This document shows, one piece after another, positions 18,110-26,516 of a stretch of 29,532 nucleotides of DNA. The stretch lies in NCBI GenBank assembly GCA_018991295.1, contig JAGKSZ010000059.1, positions 1-29,532 of the forward strand, written 5' to 3'. The translations under genes were made by a program, and so were the position numbers. The notes under the pieces were generated by a model. That model had not been told where the DNA came from. It was given only the letters and a program-made list of their open reading frames with translations, and did not search any database. Position 1 is the first letter of the stretch, and every line of letters begins with the position of its first letter. Source of the DNA: Porphyrobacter sp. GTDB taxonomy: Bacteria > Pseudomonadota > Alphaproteobacteria > Sphingomonadales > Sphingomonadaceae.

Positions 18110-20611
18110 ATGAAGCAGTTTCTCGCGCTGGCCGCGACCGGCGTCTCGCTTGCGGCGCTGATGCCGGCGGCCGCACTCGCGCAGCAGGCCGAAAATGTCG
18201 CAACCACCGACGAAGCCGAACCGATCGCCGGGCAGGAAATCATCGTCACCGGCACCAGCCGTTCGCGTGCCGCGCTCGATACGCCGCTGGCGATTTCGCA
18301 GCTTGATGATGCCGCACTGGCCCGTGCAGGCGTGACCAGCCAGGCCGACATCCTCAACACCATCCCCTCGATCAAGGCCGATGGCGGCGGCGGGGAAGTG
18401 GCCTCCAACGTGTTCATCCGCGGCCTTCCTTCGGGCGGGCAGTTCCAGTTCACCCCGCTGATGTATGATGGGCTGACGGTGCTTTCGTCCTTCGGCCTCA
18501 ATTCTTCGGCCTATGACGTCTATGCCCGCAATGATCTGGGTATCGACCGCCTGGAATTCGTGCGCGGCGGCGTGTCGAACCTGTTCGGCCCCGGTTCGGT
18601 CGCGGGCCTGATCAACTACATCAGCATCTCGGGCGGCGATCAGCTGGCCGGCAAGGCGCAGATCGAAGTGGCCGAACGCGGGCGCTATCGCGGCGATGTC
18701 GCGCTGAGCGGTCCGCTGGGCGAGAATGTCTATTTCGCGCTCTCGGGCTTTTACCGCACCGATGATGGCCCGATCCGCACCGGGCTCGACACCAAGGGCG
18801 GGCAGATCCGCGGCAATCTTGAATATCGCTTCGGTGACGGCAGCGGCTTTGTGAAGGTCATGGGTCAGTATATCGACGACCAGACCCAGTTCTACCTGCC
18901 GATCCCGCTTGACGGGCCGACCCGCAACCGGTTGCGCGGCAATGACGGCAAGATCGTCAATTCGGTGCAGAACCAGTTCAACTTCTCCACTCTCGGTTTC
19001 AACATCCCCGGCGGCGGGCGCTTTTCTTCGGACATTGCCGAGGGCGTTTCGACCAAGGGCGGGATGCTCGGCCTCGCCTTTGAAAAGGATTTCGGGGACA
19101 GCGGCTGGGGTATCAACGGGCGCTTCAAGTACAGTGATTACAGCCACAAGTTCGGCCTGTGGTCAGATGGTGACGGCATCATCAATGTCCCCGAAACGCT
19201 CCAGAGCTACCTGACCAACCGCAATCTGGGTGCGCTTGCCAATGCGCAGTTCACCTTTGTCGGTGGGGGCGCGGTGCCTGCAAACACGCTGCTGTTTGCC
19301 AACCGTTTCACCGATCGTGATCGCCCGGTTGACGATTTCACCGCTGAAGTGAACCTCACCAAAACGCTGGTGACCGGCAGTGTCGATCACGCGCTGACGC
19401 TGGGCACCTTCTACGGCAATGCGACGGCAGGCGATTTCAATGTCACCACGACCTACCTTGCCGAACTCAATAACCGCCCGCGGCTGGTGAACCTTACTGT
19501 CACCAACCCCAATACCGGCGCACAGACCGTGATTTCGCGGGGCGGCCTGTTCAACGCCGGGGCCGGTTATGTGAACAACGAACATTCGGCCGAACGCTAC
19601 GCCTTCTATGTCGCCGATCAGATGAAGATCGGGGAGCGGTTCAACTTCGACATCGGCTTCCGGCTTGAAACGATCAACGGCGATATCAGCCGTGAGCGGA
19701 CCTCGACGACGATCACCGATGCCACCACCCCCAACCTGTCCGCCGCGCTGCGCGATGTGATCTGGGGCAATGGCGGCTTCCTGACGGGCGAGGTTTCGAC
19801 CACCGAATGGGCGCTGGCGGCAGGCGCGCTCTACAAGCTGTCGGACAGCATGAGCCTGTACGCCAACGCCTCGCGCGGGTTCTTCTTCCCCGAACTGCGC
19901 TCGGCCGCGTTCCGGCCGCTGGCCGCAGGCACGGCGGCCAACGCCAGCGCATCGCCCGGCACGCAGAGCTTTACAGCCGAGATCATCAAGCAGGCCGAAG
20001 CCGGCCTCAAGATCAGCCAGCCGGGCCTCGCGCTGACCCTTTCGGGCTTCTACACCAGCCTCGACAATCGCCGTCAGGTGCTGTTCGTGAACGACGGGCA
20101 GGGCGGGCTGATCGAGCGGGTCAATCTGGTTGGCACCGAAAGCTACGGGGCTGAGGCGACGGTCGATGTGCGGATCATCGACAACCTCAATTTTGCAGGC
20201 AACGTGACCTGGCAGAACAGCCAGTACACGGCTTTCGATACCACCCCCGGCAATATCGGCAATGCGGTCGAACGCCAGCCCGAATGGCTCTACAACGCCG
20301 GGCTGTATTACGATGATGGCAGCTTCGATTTGTCGCTGTTCACCAACTACACGGGCGCAAACTTCACCGCTGCGAACAATGCGATCGAGCTGGAAGGCTG
20401 GAACATCGCCAACCTTGATGCCGGCTACACGCTGGACATCGGCGGATCGTCGCTGCGGCTCAGTGTCAATGTGTTCAACCTGTTCGATACCGACGCGGTG
20501 ACCGAAGGTTCGCCCCGGCAGGATGCGAACCAGGTGGCGAACGGGGCGTTCTTTGTCGGTCGCCCGGTGCTGCCGCGCCGCATCACCGCCCGCGCGACCT
20601 TCACCTTCTGA
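18110..20611 (+). CDS. TonB-dependent outer-membrane receptor
   Basis: 833-residue outer-membrane transporter. The signal peptide is residues 1-24 (cleavage after AALA), and the TonB box EIIVTG is at 43-48. The plug domain (about 55-175) contains NVFIRGLPSGG and LEFVRGGVSNLFGPGSVAGL. A 22-strand barrel follows, with a C-terminal phenylalanine (ARATFTF) as expected for BAM insertion. The ATG at 18110 follows a GGGGAGAAG ribosome site by six bases; an in-frame ATG at 18095 overlaps that site. It is the first gene of the operon and presumably imports the glycoside used by the genes downstream. The substrate is inferred from context. Confidence 0.95.
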   Translation: MKQFLALAATGVSLAALMPAAALAQQAENVATTDEAEPIAGQEIIVTGTSRSRAALDTPLAISQLDDAALARAGVTSQADILNTIPSIKADGGGGEVASNVFIRGLPSGGQFQFTPLMYDGLTVLSSFGLNSSAYDVYARNDLGIDRLEFVRGGVSNLFGPGSVAGLINYISISGGDQLAGKAQIEVAERGRYRGDVALSGPLGENVYFALSGFYRTDDGPIRTGLDTKGGQIRGNLEYRFGDGSGFVKVMGQYIDDQTQFYLPIPLDGPTRNRLRGNDGKIVNSVQNQFNFSTLGFNIPGGGRFSSDIAEGVSTKGGMLGLAFEKDFGDSGWGINGRFKYSDYSHKFGLWSDGDGIINVPETLQSYLTNRNLGALANAQFTFVGGGAVPANTLLFANRFTDRDRPVDDFTAEVNLTKTLVTGSVDHALTLGTFYGNATAGDFNVTTTYLAELNNRPRLVNLTVTNPNTGAQTVISRGGLFNAGAGYVNNEHSAERYAFYVADQMKIGERFNFDIGFRLETINGDISRERTSTTITDATTPNLSAALRDVIWGNGGFLTGEVSTTEWALAAGALYKLSDSMSLYANASRGFFFPELRSAAFRPLAAGTAANASASPGTQSFTAEIIKQAEAGLKISQPGLALTLSGFYTSLDNRRQVLFVNDGQGGLIERVNLVGTESYGAEATVDVRIIDNLNFAGNVTWQNSQYTAFDTTPGNIGNAVERQPEWLYNAGLYYDDGSFDLSLFTNYTGANFTAANNAIELEGWNIANLDAGYTLDIGGSSLRLSVNVFNLFDTDAVTEGSPRQDANQVANGAFFVGRPVLPRRITARATFTF

Positions 20612-20618
20612 CGCTGCC

Positions 20619-20651
20619 GCCGGGGCTGCGCTATGATGGCGCGGCCCCGGC
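20619..20651 (+). other. intercistronic hairpin after the receptor gene
   Basis: GCCGGGGC (20619-20626) pairs perfectly with GCCCCGGC (20644-20651) around a 17-base loop, directly after the receptor stop. There is no T tract. Such hairpins often stabilise the upstream message, so it may let the receptor be made in excess over the enzymes. Confidence 0.45.
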
Positions 20652-20694
20652 AGATGCGCACCAATCCCGGGCGCAACCGGGCAAGAGGGCTGCG

Positions 20695-21933
20695 ATGTTG
20701 CTGCGCGACGAATTGTTCCAGATCTACAGGGCCGGGGTCGAAGCGGCCAGCGCCCCTGCCGCGCTGCCGGGGCGGCTGCCGGACACGGCCCCGCAAGGGC
20801 GCACGCTGGTGCTCGGCTGCGGCAAGGCGGCAGGCGCCATGGCCGAAGTGGCAGCGGCCCATCTTGCAGGTGACGTGACCGGCTGCCTCGTCACCCGCTT
20901 TGGCCACGGCGCACGCGGTGCCACAGGCGGGATCGAAGTGATCGAGGCGAGCCACCCCGTTCCCGATGCCGCCAGCCTTGCCGCTGGACGCCGCATCCGC
21001 GAACTTGCCGCCACTGCGCGCAAGGGCGATCGGGTGGTGTTCCTGATCTCGGGCGGCGGTTCTTCGCTGCTGGTCGATCCCCTCCCTGGCCTGACGCTGG
21101 CCGCAAAGGCTGCGATCAACGATCATCTGGTCAAATCCGGCGCAGCGATTGCCGATATCAACTGCGTTCGCCGCCATCTCAGTCAGGTCAAGGGCGGCCG
21201 CCTTGCCGCAGCGGCCGCGGCTGCGGCTGGCGACATGCACACTTATGTCATCTCCGATGTGGTGGGTGACGATCCTGCCGTGATCGCCTCCGGACCCAGC
21301 ATCGCCAGCCCGTTCGAACCGGAACGCGCCCTTGCGATCCTTGCGGACAATGGCTGGGCGGTGGAGCCGGGCCTTGCCGCGCTGATCCGCGCCGCATCGC
21401 CGCCGCCGGTGCCGCCGCATCCCGTCCACATCATCGCTGATGCGCGCACCGCGCTTGATGCGGCGAGCGCCACAGCGGTGGCAAGCGGGTGGACGGTGAT
21501 CCGCATCGGGGATGATTGCGATGGCGATGCCGCCGCCACGGGCCGCGCCCACGCGGCGCTGGCGCTTCACCATGCCCAAGCGGGCGCACGGTGCCTGCTG
21601 ATCTCGGGCGGGGAGCTGACCGTTACCGTTCGCAACCGCGGCGGGCGCGGCGGGCCGAACCTTGAATATCTCACCGGTCTGATGGCCGCGCTCCCCGAAG
21701 GCGCCCCGATAGCGGCGCTGGCCTGCGACAGCGACGGGATCGACGGGAGCGAGGATAATGCCGGCGGCTGGTTCGATGCCGCCAGCCGCGCCCCTGCACC
21801 CGATTGCCAGGCCGCGCTGGCGGCCAATTGCACCTATGATCTGTTCACGCGGACGGGCGGCCTCATCGTCACCGGCCCGACCCGCACCAATGTCAATGAT
21901 ATCCGGCTGATCGCCGTGGGAGCCCCCTCATGA
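20695..21933 (+). CDS. gckA: glycerate 2-kinase (class II, MOFRL domain)
   Basis: Phosphorylates D-glycerate, normally to 2-phosphoglycerate for lower glycolysis. The 412 residues fit the DUF4147/MOFRL family. Visible motifs are LGCGKAAGAMAE near the N-terminus, ISGGGSSLL, INCVRRHLSQVKGGRLA, VVGDDPAVIASGPS, and in the C-terminal MOFRL domain ISGGELTVTVRNRGGRGGPN, ACDSDGIDGSEDNAGG and VTGPTRTNVND. The ATG at 20695 has AGAGGG upstream. The stop overlaps the start of the GH63 hydrolase (ATGA). This pairing is informative: the hydrolase would release glycerate, which this kinase then consumes. Confidence 0.93.
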   Translation: MLLRDELFQIYRAGVEAASAPAALPGRLPDTAPQGRTLVLGCGKAAGAMAEVAAAHLAGDVTGCLVTRFGHGARGATGGIEVIEASHPVPDAASLAAGRRIRELAATARKGDRVVFLISGGGSSLLVDPLPGLTLAAKAAINDHLVKSGAAIADINCVRRHLSQVKGGRLAAAAAAAAGDMHTYVISDVVGDDPAVIASGPSIASPFEPERALAILADNGWAVEPGLAALIRAASPPPVPPHPVHIIADARTALDAASATAVASGWTVIRIGDDCDGDAAATGRAHAALALHHAQAGARCLLISGGELTVTVRNRGGRGGPNLEYLTGLMAALPEGAPIAALACDSDGIDGSEDNAGGWFDAASRAPAPDCQAALAANCTYDLFTRTGGLIVTGPTRTNVNDIRLIAVGAPS

Positions 21934-23198
21934 GCCGCAATCCCGAACTCGATGTCCGCGCGCGCGACATCCTGATCCGCAACGACCGCGGCGGCTACAC
22001 CGTGCCCACTCACGGCCTTTACCCTTTCCAGTGGAACTGGGATTCAGCCTTCGTCGCGCTCGGCTTTGCCGAGTTTGACCGGGAGCGGGCATGGGCCGAG
22101 ATCGAAACGCTGGTTTCGGGTCAGTGGGAGGACGGCATGATCCCCCACATCATCTTCCACCAGAAGGATGAAGGCTACTTTCCCGGCGCCGATGTGTGGA
22201 ACACCGGGCGCACGCCGCCCACATCGGGCATCACCCAGCCGCCCGTGCTTGCCACTGTCCTGCGCGAATTGTGGGAGGCCGAAGGCGCCGATCCCGCCTG
22301 CCCCCGGATGCAGCGCCTGTACCGCGCCTGTCTTGCCAGCCACCGCTGGTTCCACACCTACCGCGATCCGCTGGGCAATGGGCTAGCGATGGTCACCCAC
22401 AACTGGGAAACGGGCCGCGACAATTCGAGCGAGTGGGACGATGCGCTGGCGCGCGTCGATACCTCGGGCGTCGGCCCTTACCAGCGCCGCGACACCGGCC
22501 ATGTCGATGCCGCAATGCGCCCGAAACAGGAGGAGTATGATCGCTACGTCGCCATTCTCCATTTCGGGCGGGAGTGCGGCTGGAACCACCGCACCATTGC
22601 CGATCATGGCCCCTTCCGGATGGTGGATGTCGGGATTTCGATGGAACTCCTGCGCGCAAACCGTGATCTGCTGGCCCTCGCCGAGGCGCAGGGCGATCAT
22701 GCCGTGGCAGACGAACTGCGCGCCCGCATCGCCCTGTCCGAACGCGGCATGGACTGGCTGTGGAACGAGGAGGCAGGCGCCTATTGTTCGCGCGATGCGA
22801 CAACCGGCCAGTCGTCCGGCCTTGTCACCAATGCCAGCTTCCTTGCCTTCTACGCGGGCGTGGGCACGGCCCACCAGCGCGCGCGGCTGATTGCGGCGCT
22901 GGAACGGATTGCGGGGAACACGCAATATCTCCTCCCCAGCCTTGAAGCGGGCAGCCGCGCCTATGATCACCGCCGTTACTGGCGCGGGCCAGTGTGGCTG
23001 GTGGTTAGCTACATGGTTGCGCAGGGCCTTGCCGAACAGGGCCACACCGATTGGGCGACACGCATCCGTGACGATTCTGCGCGCCTGATCGAAACATCGG
23101 GCTTCTACGAAAGCTTCAGCCCCGAAACCGGCGAGGGATCGGGCGGACCGGACTTTTCGTGGACGGCGGCGATGTGGCTGGCGTGGTGCGGGCAATGA
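21930..23198 (+). CDS. GH63-type glucosylglycerate/mannosylglycerate hydrolase
   Basis: 422-residue alpha/alpha-barrel glycosidase resembling bacterial mannosylglycerate and mycobacterial glucosylglycerate hydrolases. These cut a hexosyl-glycerate into free hexose and glycerate. The two predicted catalytic acids are D164 (THNWETGRDNSSEW) and E394 (GFYESFSPETGEG), spaced as in that family. Aromatic sugar-site residues are visible in LYPFQWNWDSAF and RRYWRGPVW, with the C-terminal DFSWTAAMWL. There is no signal peptide, so it acts in the cytoplasm after import. It overlaps glycerate kinase upstream and the transporter downstream by ATGA. Glucosyl versus mannosyl preference cannot be decided from sequence. 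Trehalase or invertase-like alternatives fit less well, given the kinase. Confidence 0.85.
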   Translation: MSRNPELDVRARDILIRNDRGGYTVPTHGLYPFQWNWDSAFVALGFAEFDRERAWAEIETLVSGQWEDGMIPHIIFHQKDEGYFPGADVWNTGRTPPTSGITQPPVLATVLRELWEAEGADPACPRMQRLYRACLASHRWFHTYRDPLGNGLAMVTHNWETGRDNSSEWDDALARVDTSGVGPYQRRDTGHVDAAMRPKQEEYDRYVAILHFGRECGWNHRTIADHGPFRMVDVGISMELLRANRDLLALAEAQGDHAVADELRARIALSERGMDWLWNEEAGAYCSRDATTGQSSGLVTNASFLAFYAGVGTAHQRARLIAALERIAGNTQYLLPSLEAGSRAYDHRRYWRGPVWLVVSYMVAQGLAEQGHTDWATRIRDDSARLIETSGFYESFSPETGEGSGGPDFSWTAAMWLAWCGQ

Positions 23199-24454
23199 GC
23201 CGCCTGTTCGCGCGGCCTGCCCCGGCCCACTATCCGTGGATCCTGATCGGCCTGCTCTGGATGGTCTCGTTCCTCAACTCGGCCGACCGCGCAATTCTCA
23301 ATGCGGTCAAGCCGCTGCTGCGCGATGCCTTTGCCATCACCGATGTGCAGCTGGGCGTGGTCGATACGGTGTTCTTCTGGACCTATGCCGTGTGCGCCTT
23401 CCTGTTCGGGCGGATCGGGGATTCGGTGCGCCGCCGCAACATGGTGCTGTTCGGCCTCTTGTTCTGGAGCATGGCGACCGGCTTCATGCCGATTGCAACC
23501 GGCTTTGCGATGCTTTTGGGCATGCGCACGCTGGTGGCGGTGGGGGAGAGCACCTACTACCCCACCGCTACCGCGCTCATCAGTTCATGGCACCGCCCTG
23601 CCATGCGCAGCCGCGCACTGGCTATCCACCAGACAGCGGTGTTTGCTGGCGGGGGGATCGGCAGCTGGGCAGCAGGGGCTTTGGCCGATGCGCATGGCTG
23701 GTCGATGCCGTTCATCGTCTTTGCATTGCTGGGCGGGGGGGTGTTCGGCGTGCTGATGTTCACCTTGCGCGACGATGCCCCCGCGCTTGCCGCCGTGGCC
23801 GCCGCGGACGCGCCCAGGCAAGAGCCGCTGCGCATCATTCTGCGCACCCCGGCCGCGCTGCTGCTGTGCGGGGTGTTCTGCCTTGCGACCGCTGCCTCGT
23901 CAGCCGTACTCAACTGGTGCAACACCTATGCGCATGATGTGCTGGGGCTGAACCTTGCCGATAGTGCGCTGGTGGGCCCGGTGATGATTACCACGGCAGG
24001 CTTTGGCTCGGTGCTGGTCGGCGGCTGGCTGTCCGACCGGCTGGCAAAGCGCCGCGTGACCGGGCGGGTCACCGTGCTTGCACTCGGCCTTGGGCTGGCG
24101 GCCTTGTTCCTCCTGCCCTTCCCGTGGGCGGGATCGGTGGTGATGGTGGGCGGGCTGCTGTTTGCCACCAGCTTCGGCAAGGGGCTGTTTGACGGCTGCA
24201 TCTATGCCGCAATGCACGATGTCGTGCCCGACAGCGCCCGCGCCACGGCGGCAGGGCTGATGACCATGCTGGGCTTCCTTGGTGCAGGCGTATCGACCGT
24301 CGCGCTTCCCGCGATTGCGACGCACACCGGCCTTGCGGCGGGATTTGCGATGATGGCGGGGCTTTATGCACTTGCCGTGCTGGCGCTGCTTGGGGGCCGA
24401 GGCGCGATTGCCCGCGCCATTCAGGGCATGAACGAAAGGACGGATCGTGGCTGA
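23195..24454 (+). CDS. MFS transporter, probable glycoside or sugar-acid permease
   Basis: 419-residue major-facilitator protein with about 12 membrane helices. Helix 1 contains FLNSADRAILNAV, like anion:cation symporters. The loop 2-3 motif GRIGDSVRRRNMV is the MFS motif A, and helix 4 contains MRTLVAVGESTYYPTATALI. A cytoplasmic loop near the middle is Ala-rich and charged. The ATG at 23195 overlaps the hydrolase stop; a longer GTG form would extend into that gene. The anion-symporter flavour suits a negatively charged hexosyl-glycerate. It would carry the substrate across the inner membrane after the TonB receptor brings it into the periplasm. Confidence 0.88.
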   Translation: MSRLFARPAPAHYPWILIGLLWMVSFLNSADRAILNAVKPLLRDAFAITDVQLGVVDTVFFWTYAVCAFLFGRIGDSVRRRNMVLFGLLFWSMATGFMPIATGFAMLLGMRTLVAVGESTYYPTATALISSWHRPAMRSRALAIHQTAVFAGGGIGSWAAGALADAHGWSMPFIVFALLGGGVFGVLMFTLRDDAPALAAVAAADAPRQEPLRIILRTPAALLLCGVFCLATAASSAVLNWCNTYAHDVLGLNLADSALVGPVMITTAGFGSVLVGGWLSDRLAKRRVTGRVTVLALGLGLAALFLLPFPWAGSVVMVGGLLFATSFGKGLFDGCIYAAMHDVVPDSARATAAGLMTMLGFLGAGVSTVALPAIATHTGLAAGFAMMAGLYALAVLALLGGRGAIARAIQGMNERTDRG

Positions 24455-25337
24455 AGATCGACTCTACGGCGCAATAGAGCTTGGCGGCACCAAGACGGTG
24501 CTGGCGATTGGCACAGCCGAGGGCCGAATTGTCGCGCGCCGTACCGTGCCGACCCGCCCGCCCGAGGAGGTCATCCGCGATGTCGCAGCCTTCTTCAATG
24601 ACAGCGGGCCTGCCCTGACGGCACTGGGTGTTGGCGCGTTCGGGCCGATCATGATCGACCGCACGGCACCCAATTTCGGCCAGCTGTGCGAAACGAATAA
24701 GCCGGGCTGGAGCGGGTTCGATCTGGCAGGGGCGCTTGAACGGGCGACCCGTCTGCCCGTGCGGCTGGTGACCGATGTGGGCGCCGCTGCCATCGGGGAG
24801 GCCCGTGTGGGCGCGCTGCGCGGGCACCAGATCGGTATCTACCTGACGGTGGGCACCGGCATTGGCGGGGCTATCGTGGTTGACGGCAGCGTGCCACCTG
24901 CGCTGTTGCACCCCGAAATGGGCCATATCCTGCTTCAGCGCCTGCCGGGCGATGCAGCCCCCTCGACATGCCGCTTCCACGATAATTGCGCCGAAGGGCT
25001 CGCCGCTGGCCCGGCGATCATGGCGCGCTTCGGCAAATCGCTGGATCACTTCGCACCCGATGCCCCCGAATTTGAGATGATCGCGGATTATCTGGGGCAG
25101 ATGTGCGGCCAACTGGTGCTGACCTTGTCTCCGCAGCGGATCGTGCTGGGCGGCGGGGTCTGCGGCGCGCCAGGCGTGGTGCCGGCCGCACACCGGGCGA
25201 TGGTGCGGCATATGGGCAGCTATGCCCCGGCCGGCGTCGCTGCAGCAGGCTACATGACCACTCCCGCTCTTGGTCAGGATGCGGGCATTACCGGCGCACT
25301 GCTATGCGCAGCCGAAACCATGCGCGAACCGGCCTGA
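24447..25337 (+). CDS. ROK-family hexokinase (fructo-/mannokinase type)
   Basis: 296-residue sugar kinase. The ATP-binding motif is ELGGTKTVLAIG, the catalytic aspartate is D110 (VTDVGAAAIGEA), and the second glycine motif is TVGTGIGGAIV. The predicted zinc site is H160, C175, H178 and C181 (CRFHDNCAEGLAAGPAI). This C-x2-H-x2-C spacing is that of the fructokinase/mannofructokinase branch rather than the CxCGxxGC glucokinase type. The start is GTG, overlapping the transporter stop by eight bases, so it belongs to the operon. It probably phosphorylates the hexose freed by the hydrolase; mannose or glucose are both possible. Confidence 0.9.
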   Translation: MAEDRLYGAIELGGTKTVLAIGTAEGRIVARRTVPTRPPEEVIRDVAAFFNDSGPALTALGVGAFGPIMIDRTAPNFGQLCETNKPGWSGFDLAGALERATRLPVRLVTDVGAAAIGEARVGALRGHQIGIYLTVGTGIGGAIVVDGSVPPALLHPEMGHILLQRLPGDAAPSTCRFHDNCAEGLAAGPAIMARFGKSLDHFAPDAPEFEMIADYLGQMCGQLVLTLSPQRIVLGGGVCGAPGVVPAAHRAMVRHMGSYAPAGVAAAGYMTTPALGQDAGITGALLCAAETMREPA

Positions 25338-25375
25338 GTCCAGCCATCGCCCCTCAGGGCTGATTTCCTGCGTTT
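25338..25375. other. end of the sugar operon, weak hairpin
   Basis: GCCC-CTCA-GGGC at 25349-25360 can form a short hairpin after the kinase stop, followed by TGATTTCC. It is a poor terminator. The conserved chromosomal locus ends here and the accessory island begins within the next hundred bases. Confidence 0.3.
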
Positions 25376-25459
25376 TCAGATCTTTGCGGAGATTTGGAGC
25401 GGTAGCGGGAAGCGAACCGCCGCCGTGTTGGTGATGGGTTGGCTGCCGTCGTCGATCAT
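25376..25459 (-). CDS. 27-residue ORF coupled to the recombinase
   Basis: A short reading frame (MIDDGSQPITNTAAVRFPLP, ending in LQISAKI) begins with an ATG that overlaps the recombinase stop (ATGA), as coupled genes do. It is Arg/Lys-poor and has no recognisable motif. It may be a real small gene, the truncated start of a larger gene cut at the island edge, or chance. Confidence 0.3.
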   Translation of the reverse strand: MIDDGSQPITNTAAVRFPLPLQISAKI

Positions 25460-26046
25460 GCAGCCTGAGCCATTCTCACCTTGATGCGGTGGACTGTGCC
25501 GACGCCGACCTTGTGCTTGCGGGCGGTGGCGTTGATGCTGAGGCCTTGGGCAAGCGTCCGCTCGATCTGCTGGATGGTGATCGGAGGGATGGCTGGCCGT
25601 CCAGATCGCTTGGTCGAGCGGGCGAGCCCAGCCTTGATGCGGCTGCGGATCATCTCACGCTCGAAGTCGGCGAACACGCTCAGCATCCCGAACATCGCGC
25701 GACCACTCGGCGTTGAGGTGTCCAGCCCTTGGGTGTGGAGGTAGAGGTCCACGCCCTTGGCGTTGATCTCGTTGAGGAAGCCGATGAGGTCTTGGAGCGA
25801 GCGCCCGAGCCTATCGACTGCCCAGCTTGCGACCAGATCGATCTCACGACGAGCGACGGCCTTCAACATGGCATCGTAGGCGGGACGCTGATCCCGACCT
25901 TTGGCACCGCTGATCCCCTGATCCTCGAACTCGGCGACGATCTCCCAGCCCATCCTCTCAGCGACGGCGATGAGTTCACGGCGCTGGTTCTCGGTGGTCT
26001 GGTTGTCGGTTGAGACGCGGGTGTAGAGGGCGATGCGCTTGGTCAT
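25456..26046 (-). CDS. serine recombinase (resolvase/invertase family)
   Basis: 196-residue site-specific recombinase of the small serine (Hin/Tn3 resolvase) class. The N-terminus carries the catalytic serine S12 in LYTRVSTDNQ. The arginine-containing segments SWAVDRLGRSLQDLIGFL and FERE-MIRSR are intact. The C-terminus has a helix-turn-helix (GLSINATARKHKVGVGTVHRI) that binds the crossover site. A GAGAGGG ribosome site lies eight bases before the ATG. The protein looks intact, so it could still be active. It marks the left part of an accessory island; its target may be the inverted repeats at 27166-27558. Confidence 0.95.
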   Translation of the reverse strand: MTKRIALYTRVSTDNQTTENQRRELIAVAERMGWEIVAEFEDQGISGAKGRDQRPAYDAMLKAVARREIDLVASWAVDRLGRSLQDLIGFLNEINAKGVDLYLHTQGLDTSTPSGRAMFGMLSVFADFEREMIRSRIKAGLARSTKRSGRPAIPPITIQQIERTLAQGLSINATARKHKVGVGTVHRIKVRMAQAA

Positions 26047-26125
26047 TCCAAGACCCTCTCACAGTTCTGGAAGGCGTCAAGCAGTTCATTAAGTTCGGCT
26101 TTTTCCTCGTCGATGGTGCACAGGA

Positions 26126-26377
26126 TCAGTCGCACACGACGATCTCGACGGGCTGTCCGAGATGGTCGGCATAGGCATCTTTGATCTCAAGCTCGGTGGC
26201 ATCGTCGGGGAGGATCGTCTCAGCCATCCACATGTTGAGGTAGCTGATGAGGTCGTCGAGCGCTTCGCGGCGGGAGTAGGATATCGTGACACGGCGGGCT
26301 GGGAGGCTGGTGCCTACGATTGCGACGAAGGCGGTCTGGCAGGCGTAGTGGGTAAACTGGGCTGGTCGGTGTTCCAT
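26126..26377 (-). CDS. hypothetical 83-residue acidic protein
   Basis: Small unnamed protein that begins MEHRPAQFTHYACQTAFVAI and ends GQPVEIVVCD. The middle holds a predicted helix (SRREALDDLISYLNMWMAE), and the second half is acidic (PDDATELEIKDAY). The ATG at 26377 is chosen because AAGGA lies five bases upstream; an in-frame ATG at 26404 would overlap the palindromic operator region. It lies 79 bp before the recombinase on the same strand and may be co-transcribed with it. A regulator or accessory factor is possible, but no family was recognised. Confidence 0.65.
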   Translation of the reverse strand: MEHRPAQFTHYACQTAFVAIVGTSLPARRVTISYSRREALDDLISYLNMWMAETILPDDATELEIKDAYADHLGQPVEIVVCD

Positions 26378-26415
26378 GGTGTCCTTGGTAATTGATGGTG
26401 TCACCAGTTTACCAA
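26351..26415. promoter_or_regulatory. cluster of inverted repeats, candidate operator
   Basis: GGTAAACTGG at 26351-26360 is the exact reverse complement of CCAGTTTACC at 26404-26413. Between them, TTGGTAA (26385-26391) pairs with TTACCAA (26409-26415), and at the centre TGGTG-T-CACCA (26396-26406) is a perfect short palindrome. The set spans the start of the 83-residue gene and the divergent gap, as an autoregulated operator would. Confidence 0.5.
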
Positions 26416-26443
26416 AGGGGCTGTCCCGTCCGCATTATTCATC

Positions 26444-26457
26444 TGCATGGTCGGCGC
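26444..26457 (+). repeat. copy 1 of a shared upstream motif
   Basis: TGCATGGTCGGCGC lies 59 bp before the start of the coiled-coil gene. A second copy, differing at one base, lies at 27569-27582 upstream of the helicase-like gene. The AATAAT/ATTATT bases next to each copy are also similar. Confidence 0.45.
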
Positions 26458-26516
26458 AGATTCCCGTGCGTGCTATAGGGTCGCGGCGAGTATCAGCACT
26501 GATGGGGGATCACGGT

